In this document: positions 29,631-40,805 of the stretch, one piece after another
Position numbering within the stretch: the first letter of the stretch is position 1
Layout of the letters: each line of letters begins with the position of its first letter
NCBI GenBank assembly: GCA_900323505.1
Contig: OOIN01000031.1
Span: 372,001 to 436,000, forward strand
DNA from: Ustilago trichophora
Lineage: Eukaryota; Basidiomycota; Ustilaginomycetes; Ustilaginales; Ustilaginaceae
DNA: 64,000 nt
Direction: 5' to 3'
The notes under the pieces: model-generated
What the model saw: only the letters and a program-made list of their open reading frames with translations
What the model was told of the DNA's origin: nothing
Database searches by the model: none
Made by a program: the position numbers and the translations under genes

Positions 29631-32600
29631 TTACCGCTGGTCAGACCGGATGTGGCTGATATTTCCACCAAAGAGGTTGGTGAGCCAGGCAGGTATAGAG
29701 TCTGGGTCCACGTCGTCTTTGTCCACCGTGGTTTGGGAAGGCGAGGAAGCAGTAGATGGTGGGAGGGTATCGCGGGAGGAGGAGGCGACTGGCTGTAAGG
29801 GTTCGGTGCTGCGCCCGAACATGATGTTGCCGGTGTTTCTAGTAGATGGGGGGGCGTGGGCGGTGTCTGCGTGAGCTCTTGCCTGGGCTCCCCCACGCCA
29901 TGCTCGTTGGCTCGTTGGCTGTGGTTGAGGTTCAGGTGCTTGTGGAGCAATCAGAGTTGCTCTAGCCGTGTTTACTCGAGGGTCTGCCGGGGGAGGCATG
30001 GGTGGAGGGCTGTGCGGTCGTTGGAGCTGTTCCCAGGGCAAGGATTTAGTCGCGGCCCGGAGCAGGGTGTCCACTTTGGACTGAGCTTCAGGAGTGTTGC
30101 CTCCTGACAGAATGCCAGGCGTGGTGCGTTTCCGTTGCGGTAGCAGGGCAAAAAGTTCTCTTCTAGGACTGGTAGTGCATGGACAGTGGAGGAGGAAGTG
30201 ATCACAATTTGGGTTGGCCCTGCCACATCAACAGTGAGTGAACGCTCCAGAGTGGAATCCCATAAGGATTGAGCCAACGCGCCAGCAAAGTAGGTTGCAT
30301 GCCTCGCTGATGCCGCGGCAGGCGTATTTGTCAAAGTTGGCTGGGCTATAGAACGGCGAGACTTCCTTCAGTGAGGTGTTCACCGAGGGTGCCGCTTGGT
30401 CAGTATGTCGGGCGAGTTCCCACACCTGCTGGTGGACCTGCCTGTCAATCACACCCAACGCAAGGTGTCGAGGAGAAGATGGTCTGGTTGATGGGTCCAG
30501 GGCAGCCTCTCTTGCAAGGGTGTCAGCCCTCTTGTTCCCAGGGACATCCTGATGGCCTGGGAGCCAGTGGAACACAATGTCGTGACCAAACCGTTGGAGG
30601 ACCGCGAGCATGGCACGGATGGCTGTGGTGATGGTCTGTCCTGGGCTGCGGTCTCGTGTCCAACTGGCTCGCAGGCAAAGCAGTGCAGCCTGTGAGTCGC
30701 AGAAGATCAGGGAGCAGGCGTTGGGGGGATTTGCAGGGCTGGACGGACCGTGGTGCAAGGTGACGAGCTGTAAGATGGAGATGACTGCCATGTGAAGGCC
30801 GTGGAGTTCGGCTTCAAAAATGTCCGCCTCAAGGGGGTGGAAGGTCCATTGGCAAAAGGTGACTTTGGTCTGCCTCTGGAAGACAACCGAGGCAGCTCCT
30901 ACGCCGTCGTTGAAGCGTGAGCCATCAGAGTACACAACCCACCCGTCTGGGTGCGACGCTTGTGTCAGCCGACGGTGATTGAGGAGTGCGTTGTCGGTGG
31001 ATGTTGCGATGATGACTGTTGGTAGGGAAAAGAGCCAAGGTGGTTGGCTGGAGTGGCAGATGGTTTCAACCGTATTGTGCGGTGTGACGGTGGCGCTCAA
31101 GTTGTATCAAAGAATGGCAAATGGATTTAGGCAACCTGAACGCCAGTGGTTGTAGGTGTGCAGGGCTCTAGCGTCAGTCAGAGGGTCGGTCTGTTGTAGG
31201 CGTAGGCAAAAGGCAGTGTCTGAGGCCAAACTGTGCGCTGTAAACAAGAGCCGCTGGCAGCGCCATCGCATTGGCATGCTGAGGCGGCTGCTCTCATGTT
31301 GGCAGGGGATACGACCGACCTCTTTGCTCATCCCAACCGGCTTGAGGTCAAAGATGAACCTGGCAGTCATGTGGTTGTAGTTTTGTATGGCCGCAGCAAG
31401 GCCACCTGTTGCTCCCGAGAGGGGAAGGAGGATATGGCAGCCGTAGTCAAGAATTGGGTCCACCAACGTTGAGACGAGTCTTGCCTGAAGTGCCGGTCCA
31501 ATGGATATGTTTGCCCTGCAAATGCTGCAATTCAGCATCCAAAGGGCTTCAGTAGCAAGTGTCAATCGCCGCTCCACATGGGCATTCCCACACAGGTGCT
31601 GGTTGATGTCAATGCCGAGCAGGCGGATGGATGGGGAGGAGGTGATGGGACCCGTGGGAAGGGAGAGGGTTGTTTCAGGTGGCGCGGGGGCGCTGAGAGG
31701 GGCGACGAGAAGTAGTGCTGGCTTATTGAGGTGGAGGTACGACTCTTGCATCCATTTGTGGAGCTGCGCCATCCATCCACGAAGCTTCTGTTTGCAGACC
31801 GTCGGCGTTGAGCCAGAGACACAGACCGTGAGGCCGTCAACGTAGGCAACGTCGTAAACCCCTTCCTCCAGTGTTGTTGAGAGAAAAAGTCATCAAGGGT
31901 GGCAAGCCAAAGGAACGAAGAAACTGGAGACCCCTGCGGCGCTCCTGCCGGCATCTGCCATTGTTTCTCCGACGTGGATCCATTGAAACGAAAGACAATG
32001 CAGCAATCACGCAGCCACAACGCCAAGGTTGGGGAGAGGGATGTTGCACCAAGTCTGGATACTGTGTGGGTCAGGGTTCCTCCCCTGATCTGATTGAAGG
32101 CTCCACTGATGTCAATGGTAGCAATTACAACATGGTTTCCTGCCTCTTGCCAACCCCTGGCATGGCTGAGAAGCGTTGTGATAGCGGTGGTGCTGTCATG
32201 GAGGGGGAGCGAGCCGTGTTGGTGCAGTTCAAGATTCGGAATACATGTATGGCCCAGCCATCCGAGGAGGATGCGGTCAAGGATCTTGCTTGGGATGGAA
32301 AGGAGGGAGATGGGTGGAAAGCTTTTGGCCAGGGAGTAGTCTCGATTTGGACCTGGTTTTGGTATGACTTTGATAATGGCTTCCTTCCATTGGTCCAGAA
32401 AGGTCGCAGAGCGAATGCAAAGCGTATAGAGGCGGAGGAGGCGGTCTGCAAAGTCAGGATTGCCCCAGCAGAGGCGCAAGAGGCCGGCGGAGAAGTTGTC
32501 TGCTCCAGCAGCTCCACTCAAAGCCACATGCTGGAGCGCGTCTTCGACTTTGGTGCAGGTGACCTCGGTATTTACTGTTGTTAGGGTGATGCAATCAAAG

Positions 32601-33946
32601 ACGTCATCCCCTGGTGGTGTCTCTGCAGTTGATGGGAAAAATTGAGCCAGAAAGGTTGCTTCCACTTCCTCCCTGGCAGCGACAATGGAGCCGTCAGGTC
32701 GTTTCAGGCCGTCCACCCGGGTTTGGGTCGTGGACGTGCCTCTGTACTCAAATTGGCGGATTCCCCTCCAGGCCTGCCAGTGTTTTGAGGTAACAAGATT
32801 CCCAAGGCTGTCAGCTGTTGATTTCACTCTTTCTTGCCAAAGAACCTTCCTGAAGCGGCGCTGGATGGCCTTGTATTTGCAATCATTCCATGTGCTGTGG
32901 GTGTCGTCATCCACATCCGGGTGAGGTTTGCCACATTCCAGTTGGCATAAAGCCTCGTTCCGTTCTCAAAGAGCCTCTGAGCACGCCTCCAACCAGTACC
33001 ACTTCGTATTAGGCCAGACTTGTTGAGCACGAGAGTGCTTGACTGAGGACAACACCGCCTCACTAACGGCGTCAAGGAGCTGCTGCCATTCCGCCGTCGC
33101 ATCCTCACGACAAGGGTGGTGGTCAAGGGAGGTGGAGAGATGCCACAGGAGGGCATTGTGATCGGAGTACCGCCATTGTTGTAAGGTCGGTAGTGCTCGC
33201 GTGTCAGGTTGCCGGATGGGTTGCTGGGGTGTGACTGTGAAGTGAAGAGGTTGGTGGTCGGTCACTGTCCATGCTGTGGGAATGCAGGGCGCACTGATAT
33301 TGATGCCATCTTGGTAAAAGGTCAGGCCAAGGGTCTCTGCATAGTTTGTGCATGTGAACGTAGTGAGGCCCTGTGGTGTGGCTAGGTGGATTCCCTCTGA
33401 GACAACCCAACCCTCGGTGGTATCAACACGGGCATTTGATTCTTTCCTGTGGGCGCTCCAAAAACCTCCTGGGGCATTAAAGTCTCTAGTAATGATGCAG
33501 GGCGGAGTGTCAGTTGCATTCATGAGTTCAGAGACCAAGGATAGCACTTGGCTGGGGGATTCTCCCCGACGTGCCCGTGATGAGCCAAATGTAGGCTGTC
33601 GAAGGTACAAGTTGATAAAGCGCATTTGGGACGTGGGTATTCCAATGTTGACGGCGCAGACACTGTGGTTTTTGCCAAGGGGGACTTGTCTGTGTTCGAG
33701 GCCCAGCCGGGTGGCAATCACAACATCATGCCAGTGTCTTTGGACGTAGCGGTCCTGGGTTGTCTGTTGTGCAGCTGTGGGGTGGCTGTACATAATGGTC
33801 CATCCTCGCATTTCCCACTCAGGGAGGAGGATGCTCTCTTGCAAGAGTAAGACATCGATGTCGCCAAATTCAATCTTGACCGCTTGAAGCGCAAGTTGCA
33901 GCCATTCAATACTATTGCTGTGGTTCAATTGGAGCACACAAAGCAT
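29631..33946 (-). pseudogene. LINE ORF2: endonuclease / reverse transcriptase / RNase H, broken
   Basis: Reads from an ATG at 33946 to a TAA at 29631. Endonuclease: QLNHSNS, LLLQESI, RDFNAPGGFW (the usual first Gly is Arg) and TVTDHQPLHF. Reverse transcriptase: IATIDISGAFNQI (motif A), AGAPQGSPVSS (motif B) and AYVDGLTV (motif C at 31833-31847, second Asp replaced by Gly). RNase H: YSDGS, EAELHG, FCDSQAA and WLPGHQ...KRADTLA, with all acidic residues kept. C-terminal motif: Cys-x-Cys-x7-His-x4-Cys around 30230-30178. Breaks: in-frame TGA at 32966-32968, 31107-31109 and 30228-30230 (the last inside the Cys/His motif), plus a frameshift near 31865-31875 between motifs B and C. Between these breaks the frame stays open and coherent, so decay is fairly recent. 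Confidence 0.9.
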
Positions 33947-34323
33947 GGTTGACAATCAGGTGGCAGAAACACAGTGGGATGGCGGAATTGGTTCAGGATG
34001 CAATAGTCAGGGAAGATGGTTATTTTGGGTGTATGTGATCAGGCAAGGGCAGAGTATGCTTGTTCCGTGTTTTAAGGGCAAAACAATCATCTGTGGGGCT
34101 CAGGTTGTGCAAGAAGGGCTCAGAGTCAGACAACCTGCAGTTTTGGAAGGCACAAAGCAACTTGTTTGTCATTACAAGGTCAAGATCAGGAACAATGATG
34201 CAAATCTAGACAGGAGCAAGAACAGGAAAATGTAATTTGAGACGGGACAGATTTGGACGCATGTGAGAGGGGCAAACAAAGGGGATGGTTCTGGAGGCGG
34301 GTCGTGCGAGTGTTGGTCATTTT

Positions 34324-36750
34324 TTAGATGCCAGTGTCCTGCAGGAGCTCCTGGACCAAGCCGGCATTTACTGTGCTGAATAGGCCTACAATAGAACACG
34401 CTCTGGCTGCAAGGAGGAGGAGCGTGCGTCGACTTGTACTGAGGGTCTGCAAAAGAGTGCATTTGCCCAACGGGCAAGTTGTTTGGTATCCCGCAAGTCT
34501 GCACGTGCCGCAGTGCTGTCCAGCGGTGGCAGAGTCGTGAGTGCAACTGGTACGCAGATGTCCGATGGAAAGGCAGTTGGTGCAGTACTCAAGCCAGGTT
34601 TGTTCCAAGAAGCCAGGGGCTGCGACCCAGAAGAGGAAGAGTTTGCGATTGTGCGTGAAAGAGAAGTTCTGGCAAGCAACTACATCACTGACGGTATCAA
34701 AGGTGACAGCGACTTTACCGGTGCCAACGTCCTGGTTGAGTATAATGATGTGGCGGATGGGTCGAGGTAGCTGGTTGCGGAAAAGCTGAAAGGAGTCAAA
34801 GGTGAGGTTTCGTTCATCAGCAGCAACATACAGCGTACGCAGCAAGGTGGGGGATGTGTATCCCTCATTGCCAGGGATCTGGCACACACGTGCGTCTTTG
34901 AGGGAGAGGTTGCCGACCCATACCGACAGCATCAACCAGGCAAGAAGAAGCATATCTTTGTGGGTGAAGGTGAAGATGTTGATGAAGCAATCCGTAGCAG
35001 AGCAATGTCCTGTTCAGACCAATTCAATCCTAAAGAACGCGATGCTGGCTCCTGGTTGGATTGGATGGGTGTTGAAGGGGTTGCCATGTTTGCTGAGGCT
35101 GCTAACCACGACGTCCTCCATCAACCGGGCCTGCTCGTAGTCGAAAACGAGTATGTTGAGAGATGAGAGGGCAATGGAGCGGTGGGTGGCAGGTCTGGTT
35201 CTCATTGTCTGCCAGACCGCATCAATGCTGGAGCGCCCAGAGCTGTTGTAAAACAACTGGTTGAATGACGGATCAGCCTCGGCGGAGAGATCCAGTACAA
35301 TTGGTGTGAAGGTCGCTGCCAGGTCCGGAGGAGGAGGCGGAGGTCGAGAGATGGCATCCTTGTCCCCATTCCGGTAAGCTCAAGTACGGGTCAGAGTGTC
35401 CAAGGCAGCACCTCAAGTGGCCACGGATTGAGGTCGGTTGTCAACGCTACCGGAGCGAGAAGGCAACCCTGACCATGCAAGGATATCCTGTTCCAGGAGG
35501 CGAGTGACATTGATTTGTCCTCCTTCCAGACAAAGGCGCTTGGAGAATGGCTTGGAGCAGCTGCAGGTGAAGGCTGACAGTACCTGGTACTCAGCGCTGG
35601 CTCTAGCAAAACTGGCATCAAGCCAAGTGTGGAATTTTCGCTTCGTGCCGGTGAGCGTTGGCGTGTTGCTCATGTGATCGGCAACCTGGTACAGCACGAG
35701 TGGGAACCACTTGGTGAAGTTGAGGTTGATGAGGCGGGAGAGAAGATCTGTATCAACCAGGTGAGCAGGAGGGTGTTGTAAGCGCTCGAGGATAAAGAGC
35801 ATCACTCATCCGAGGCAGTAGACCAGGGCTTCTTTGAGGGGGACGTTGCGTTGCAGGCGGCGTCCTCGCCAAGGGATGGTCGGGTCAGCTGGGGCATCAG
35901 GGCCATATAGAGCTTTGTTGCAAGTACTGAGTTGTCTCTGCGTCCATTCCAGGCAGTGCTCCTTGAAGAGGCAACGGTGCATCAGGTAGATGTCCCATTC
36001 GCGGCAGAACTTGTTGGTGAAATCGGTCCATTGCTCAAGCGTAGCTCCCAAGCGCATGGAATGGGGGAAGTGCGTGTCGATCCATTCTCTCTCGGCATCC
36101 CTGAACTTTGAGATTGAGAGGGTGGTGACAGGATACCACGTAGGTTCCCCGTTGAGGTACTTGATAGCCTTGTCCCACACCATTTTGCCCAGGCGTGTCT
36201 CAACGACTCCCCAGGGTGCACTGATGTGCAAATTAGGAGTGTACGTCACAGCGATGATGTTGTTGCGGAGGCAATATTGATTGGCATTGCCCTCTTTGGC
36301 CTGGGCGGCGCGGATAGCCGCGTTCAGGGTGACGTTGACAGCAATGGTGGGGGCCTCAAGGCCGTGAGAGCAATTGACCGGATGGGCGAGCTGGAAAGTA
36401 GCTGGGGCAGGTGTGATGTCTGCCAAGTGTGCGTTGGCATTGCAGTGTGGGTGGGGGGATCTAGGCCTGCAAGTGGGACTCCGACTTTGTCTGGCGTCAT
36501 TGTCGGGGTTGCGGACCTGGTGACTAGACAAGTGATCAGAGCTACGGCCGACCACCTTGTCCTCCGAGGTCTCAGTCGTGAGGTCAATGGTGCCCGTAGA
36601 TGACTGAATTTTGGCCGAGGTAGTCGAGGCCAACAAGGCCGTTTGTTGGGAGGAAGAGAGAGTGGCAGGCCCACCCCTGGGGGGATGTGGTCCATCACCG
36701 TTATTGCCGTAAAACCCCTGTGCCCGGCGGCGAGGTTGCAGGGACGGCAT
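34324..36750 (-). pseudogene. LINE ORF1: Gag-like protein with zinc knuckles, broken
   Basis: The frame starts at an ATG at 36750 (MPSLQPRRRAQG) and ends at a TAA at 34324, about 808 codons. Four in-frame TGA codons interrupt it at 35806-35808, 35413-35415, 35380-35382 and 35014-35016; no other stop occurs. Near the C-terminus is a canonical knuckle CTNCLSIGHLRTSC (Cys-x2-Cys-x4-His-x4-Cys) followed by a second, CGTCRLAGYQTTC, whose His is Tyr. The N-terminal third is Ser/Thr/Pro-rich. The segment before the knuckles (LPRPIRHIIILN and following) would fit the RNA-binding part of LINE Gag proteins. ORF2 begins 378 nt further on. Confidence 0.8.
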
Positions 36751-37116
36751 GTTGGCTTGTTGGGGGTTGCAAGAAGAGAGGACGGAAGAAGGGAAAGGGA
36801 AGATAGGATGTTACTGACAAGGGGAATGGTGTTGGAATGTGGCGCTCTATTTATGGGCAAGAGTCGCGGTCCTGTTTCAAATCTCAACACTGCAATTGTA
36901 CAGGGCAAGAGACCAGAGTCTGGGTTTCATTCGGTTGCAAAGCAAGATGATGAAGGGCATTGTGTTGGAAGAGGTGCCGTTACACTGATGGGACATTCGA
37001 GTTGTTGTGGTTGTATTTCCCACTCGAACCGATGTGTCTTCCTTGAGCAGGGTACAGTGCGCTGTCAAGGAGCAAGGGAGAAGGGGGCATGGGCGTTGTC
37101 CCGGGTCCACAAATCC

Positions 37117-37191
37117 CAACCAAATCAGGTAAATCGGTCAGATCTGCTAGATCGGCCAGATCGCAAAAATCGGCCGGATCAGCGATCTGAC
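37117..37191. repeat. Nine-nucleotide repeats within a short inverted repeat
   Basis: On the minus strand several GATCTGGCC-type units follow each other (an Asp-Leu-Ala/Thr/Pro repeat if translated). Perfect 8-bp arms, GTCAGATC at 37137-37144 and GATCTGAC at 37184-37191, enclose most of them. It lies between the two Gag-like frames, where a 5' untranslated region of the downstream element would be expected. Confidence 0.6.
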
Positions 37192-37451
37192 TTGAGGTGG
37201 CCCGCGCGTCATGCCACACGCAGGTCAACTTCGTCGCGACTCAGCAAATTTTTGCACTCTCTTCAATACCACATCCATCCTTTTGTCAATGCTTCCAATA
37301 CTTCATCCAAACTTCATCTTTGCTTAACAAATCCTTGATTACTTGCTTGTTACAACGCGACGAGGTTGGGGATGAGGTTTTGTGAGGAGGCGGTGGGAAT
37401 CGGGTTGCTCCATTCCCCGTATTCCTCTGATACCGTCTTCAGAGTGGTCTA

Positions 37452-38507
37452 TTACAGCGGAATGCCCCAGTCACCGACGGGCATGTGAACTTTGTCCTTG
37501 GCCCCAGGCTGACCATGGGGACATCGCCTGGTTGGGTGCTCTTTACTGTTGCATGTGCAACACGGCCGTTTTGTGCAGTTGGCCATTTTGTGGTGTGGTC
37601 CACATGCCACACGACAGTACTGGCACACGTTTCCTAACCCTCAAAAGTACATGTCGAGCTCTGTACCGTTGAAGTTGAGATAGCCGGGCATTTCAGCAAG
37701 GCCAATGGTGCGACCATGAAGGAAGCAGGCCAGGACTGTGACTTGGCCACAAAATACCCGTTGACCAGGGGCGGGAAACATGAAGTTTGCCCAAAGGTCC
37801 TTGATCTCCAGGTCATAGTGGAAGCGACGGCGGAGGAAGCAAAGGAGGTTACCCAAGGAGGCATTGGATGGGAGGCCCGTGAGGAAGAAAATGAACTGGT
37901 CGTGAGGCATAGACGGACCTGATGCCACAATCGTCATCGGGCAGCCATGCCAATCCATCTTGATCTCTTTTGTGCGGGAATAGTGGTCAGCATTGGGGAT
38001 CGTGACGTCAATGAGGCAAGATCGGCCACTCCGGATAAATCGGGTGCTGAAATTGGCATTGTTGGGGCAGATGCCCGCAGCTTGAAAGACTGAGGCAAAG
38101 ATCCGGATCACCAAATGTTCTTCATCAATGCTAGGGCCATGGGTCTTGTTGCAAAAGCGGTATCGCAGGGTGTTGGCGTCTACTTTCATGGAGCGTCGTG
38201 GATCAGGAAGCTCATTCACCCTCCACGGCACAGTGGGAATGACGGGCCAGATATGGAAGAATGCGGCTTCGCCTGGTGGGGGGACCTGGACCAAGGTCGT
38301 GCGTTCTGTCAAAACGGGTGTGGTTGGTTGAATGGCGTGTTGAGAGGCTGCTGCTCCGGTGAGGGGGGTTTTGGCTGATAGAGCCTCCGCGGCTTCCTGC
38401 TCTGCCGTGGTGACTTGTATGCTGGGCAGTTCGCTGGTGGGCTTGCTGGGAATATCAGGTTTGCCCAAGGGGGACGGTGTGAGAGCCGTTTCTTCAGCCG
38501 CCTGCAT
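37452..38507 (-). pseudogene. Second LINE Gag-like ORF with two zinc knuckles, one internal TGA
   Basis: From the first ATG at 38507 (the frame is open to about 38566) this reads through a Pro/Ala/Thr-rich start, then HGCPMTIVASGPSMPHDQF, FFLTGLPSNASLGNLLCFL and IGLAEMPGYLNFNG to a TGA at 37641-37643. In the same frame beyond the TGA two knuckles follow: one of the form Cys-x2-Cys-x7-His-x4-Cys (CQYC start) and a canonical CCTCNSKEHPTRRC, ending at a TAA at 37452. The knuckles are the usual nucleic-acid-binding end of LINE Gag proteins, so the TGA is a disruption inside one ORF. It is not similar by eye to ORF1 at 34324-36750. Confidence 0.78.
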
Positions 38508-38570
38508 TTCTTCATCCGCAGCCGCAGTATTCAGCAAGAAGTTAGCGAGTGGCTGCTCAACGCTGGATCA

Positions 38571-39002
38571 GTGTGTCTGTAAGATGTTTTTGAATTAGTA
38601 CTGTGTAAGAGATCGAAGCATGCCAGTTTGTCAAATTCAAGTGGTTTCAACGATAAGATATACCAGCAGCCCAAGTTTGTGAATTCTGCATACAGATTTT
38701 TGCGACATACTGTAACTCTGTGGTGCGAAAAGTGAACAAGTGTCGCAATCGTTTCTCAACTTAAAATCCTAGTGTCATAAGTCGCCCTCTTGCAGCTATC
38801 TCTACTTGTAATAGCCCACTGTGTCAACCACACACACACACACAAAACTTAGAACTGACAAATGGTACCTACTACAATCTTCGGTTTGCGATAGTGTTAC
38901 AAGATTCGACGGAACGGAATATTATGGTACAATAGTGAAATTGACAAAGTGAAAAGGGTTTGTTGGCTATCAAACCATGAACGATGATATACTTTATTTC
39001 TA
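38571..39002. other. Intergenic between the LINE block and the NXT1-like gene
   Basis: About 430 nt of lower GC than its surroundings with a CA run (38830-38844). No ORF is supported. It should contain the 5' junction of the LINE block and the 3' end of the NXT1-like transcript. Confidence 0.4.
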
Positions 39003-40191
39003 TTAACCGACAAATCGAAAGCTATCGGCCTGAACGTAAAATTTGGCGCTCAACACAACATTTCCATCTTTACCTGTAGCATTACTTACTGCCACACCAC
39101 CTTCTCCTACCTGCTGCCCGACTTGACCACTGGTAAGATTGCCTGCATCGACGAGGACAAAGTTTTGACAAAATGCTCTCGGGTGCGAAGATATGGGTGC
39201 ATCAGGATCGAAATTACCCCTATTGCGGTTGGCTCCATGGGTAGAGGATGTAGCTGATTTTGGAGCGCTAGAAGTGGAGGTGGTGGTAGGGTTGAGAGCG
39301 GATGATGATTCGGGCGTGTGATGTGAGACTGTTCCCGAGACGGTAAGCAGGATTGATGGCGGGGTAAAACTCGCTAATGGCGCCAAATTTTGATGGTGAG
39401 TAATTGTAAAATCAAATGGAAAAGGTTGCTGTGAGTATTCATGGTCGTAAAAGAGAGACAAGGTGTCGAAAGAGTGAGAAAAGAGGAGGAGGAGGATTGA
39501 CGGGGAAGGGAAAGAGGTCGAGCAGGAGAGAGGAAAGAGGGAGAGATGTATGCTTCATATACTACTCGATAGCTAGGTGAACCTTGCCGTATGATTGATA
39601 TCGAACCCTTATGAAAAGCGTCCCCATCGCATCTCTACTCCTAAACAAATTGCAGTGTGAAGTTGTGCGAAAGGGACTGTGATTAATCTCGCCTCTGCGT
39701 GCCCAGGTCTTGCATCGTTCACAAACGATTGGGTACGACGGTAAACCTGGTCATCTCGGACGCGCCGACGGCAACAAAGTGATAAATACTCGACTGGATC
39801 CAAACCCGGCTTTGTACTTTCTTGCTATATCGGCGCATATCGAGGCTATTCCTCTCCCTCTATAGTTCAATGTGGAGAAAAGAGTTGGTAGTAAGAACTT
39901 ACATCCTTCAACAGCGCCTCCAAGCGCATGACAATCGAACGCGTGTACTTCATGCTTGCTTCCCGGCATACTATTCAACATTGCCGCCAATTCCTGTTGC
40001 CCACTGACAGGTGTACCGTTCCAGACGATCGAAGAGTTGGGCAGGTAAAGTGTGGGGACCAGGTTGGTACGTTGTGGGGAGTCCGAAGCGGCATAATAGG
40101 CAGATACAAAGGTTTCGGCTGCTTTGGCGGCAAAATCGGCCAAACGGCGCGAGTCAGGTCGCTTGTCCGTTGGCGGGAGTGTTGCTGCCAT
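39003..40191 (-). CDS. NTF2-like mRNA export factor, NXT1/p15 family
   Basis: Two exons on the minus strand: 40191-39903 and 39373-39003, with a 529-nt intron (donor GTAAGT at 39902, acceptor CATTAG ending at 39374, phase 1). The join reads AVEG-S-SFTPPSILLTVSG and yields 219 residues. Exon 1 carries FAAKAAETFVSAYYAASDSP, SSIVWNGTPVSGQQELAAML and FDCHALG, which line up with the NTF2-like fold of human NXT1 (VNVYYT, LVWNGNAVSGQESL, VVDCQ). Exon 2 gives ILLTVSGTVSHH, a Ser/Thr/Ala-rich insert, then RAFCQNFVLV and FYVQADSFRFVG. NXT1/p15 pairs with the Mex67/TAP export receptor in mRNA export. The intron is long for this window; no further exon is needed to complete the fold. The gene is divergent from the fusion gene at 40806. 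Confidence 0.85.
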
Positions 40192-40805
40192 CTTGGTTTG
40201 AAGGATAATGACAAGGTGCAAGGGAAGAGGTGAAAGGAGAGGAGAAGGTGCAACTTGAGAAAAGAAAAGTTGGCAAGCGAGCCAAGTTGGAAGGGTTCGC
40301 TTGAATCCCGTTTTCCGAGGATGTTGTGAAATGTTAGATCGGATCTCTATTCAATCGTGGTTGAGGGAGAAAAAAAAGCACGCCATGTCTTTTGAAAGCA
40401 ATGCTCACTCTGGCGGGAAAAGTGACTCGGTGAATGCCCGCCGTCTATTAGAAGAGGGCAAGGAGCGAGACAGATGGACAGAGGCATTTCGGCCCAAGGG
40501 TGCTCTCGGATTAAAGCTGTTCTCAGCCTTAGTATTGAACTTTGTGGCCCCCCGCTTTGCTCCTCTTTGCTCCTTTGCACCTTACTTGTTCTTCTTCTTC
40601 TTCTTATTTTCAACACTACCACATCTGCATCCATAACCTCTCTTCTATACAGATTCAACACTCCTTCGATACCCATTCCTGAAGAGCGGCGATTTCATTC
40701 TCTCGCCCTCTTTCGGCTCCAGCACCTTCTCCTTGCTGCACAACTAGATTCATCATCGCACACTAAACAACACTTTTATCACTCCTCCACCGCATAGCTC
40801 TCATC
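40192..40805. other. Shared divergent promoter, NXT1-like / lyase-mevalonate kinase
   Basis: 614 nt between start codons. The right half (40540-40800) is CT-rich leader sequence for the fusion gene. No other gene is supported. Confidence 0.5.

Larger units (their letters stand above)
29290..38570 (-). mobile_element. Degenerate LINE-type (non-LTR) retrotransposon block
   Basis: On the minus strand the block reads Gag-like fragment (38507-37452), Gag-like ORF1 (36750-34324), ORF2 (33946-29631), then about 0.3 kb of 3' sequence. Domain order endonuclease, reverse transcriptase, RNase H, Cys/His motif is that of the I/Tad1 group, which includes the common fungal LINEs. The outer ends are approximate: I could not find a clear poly(A)/A-rich tail or target-site duplication. 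The two Gag-like frames differ in sequence, so the block may be one long element with two upstream ORFs or two elements lying together. All frames are interrupted, so this copy is not autonomous. Confidence 0.85.
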
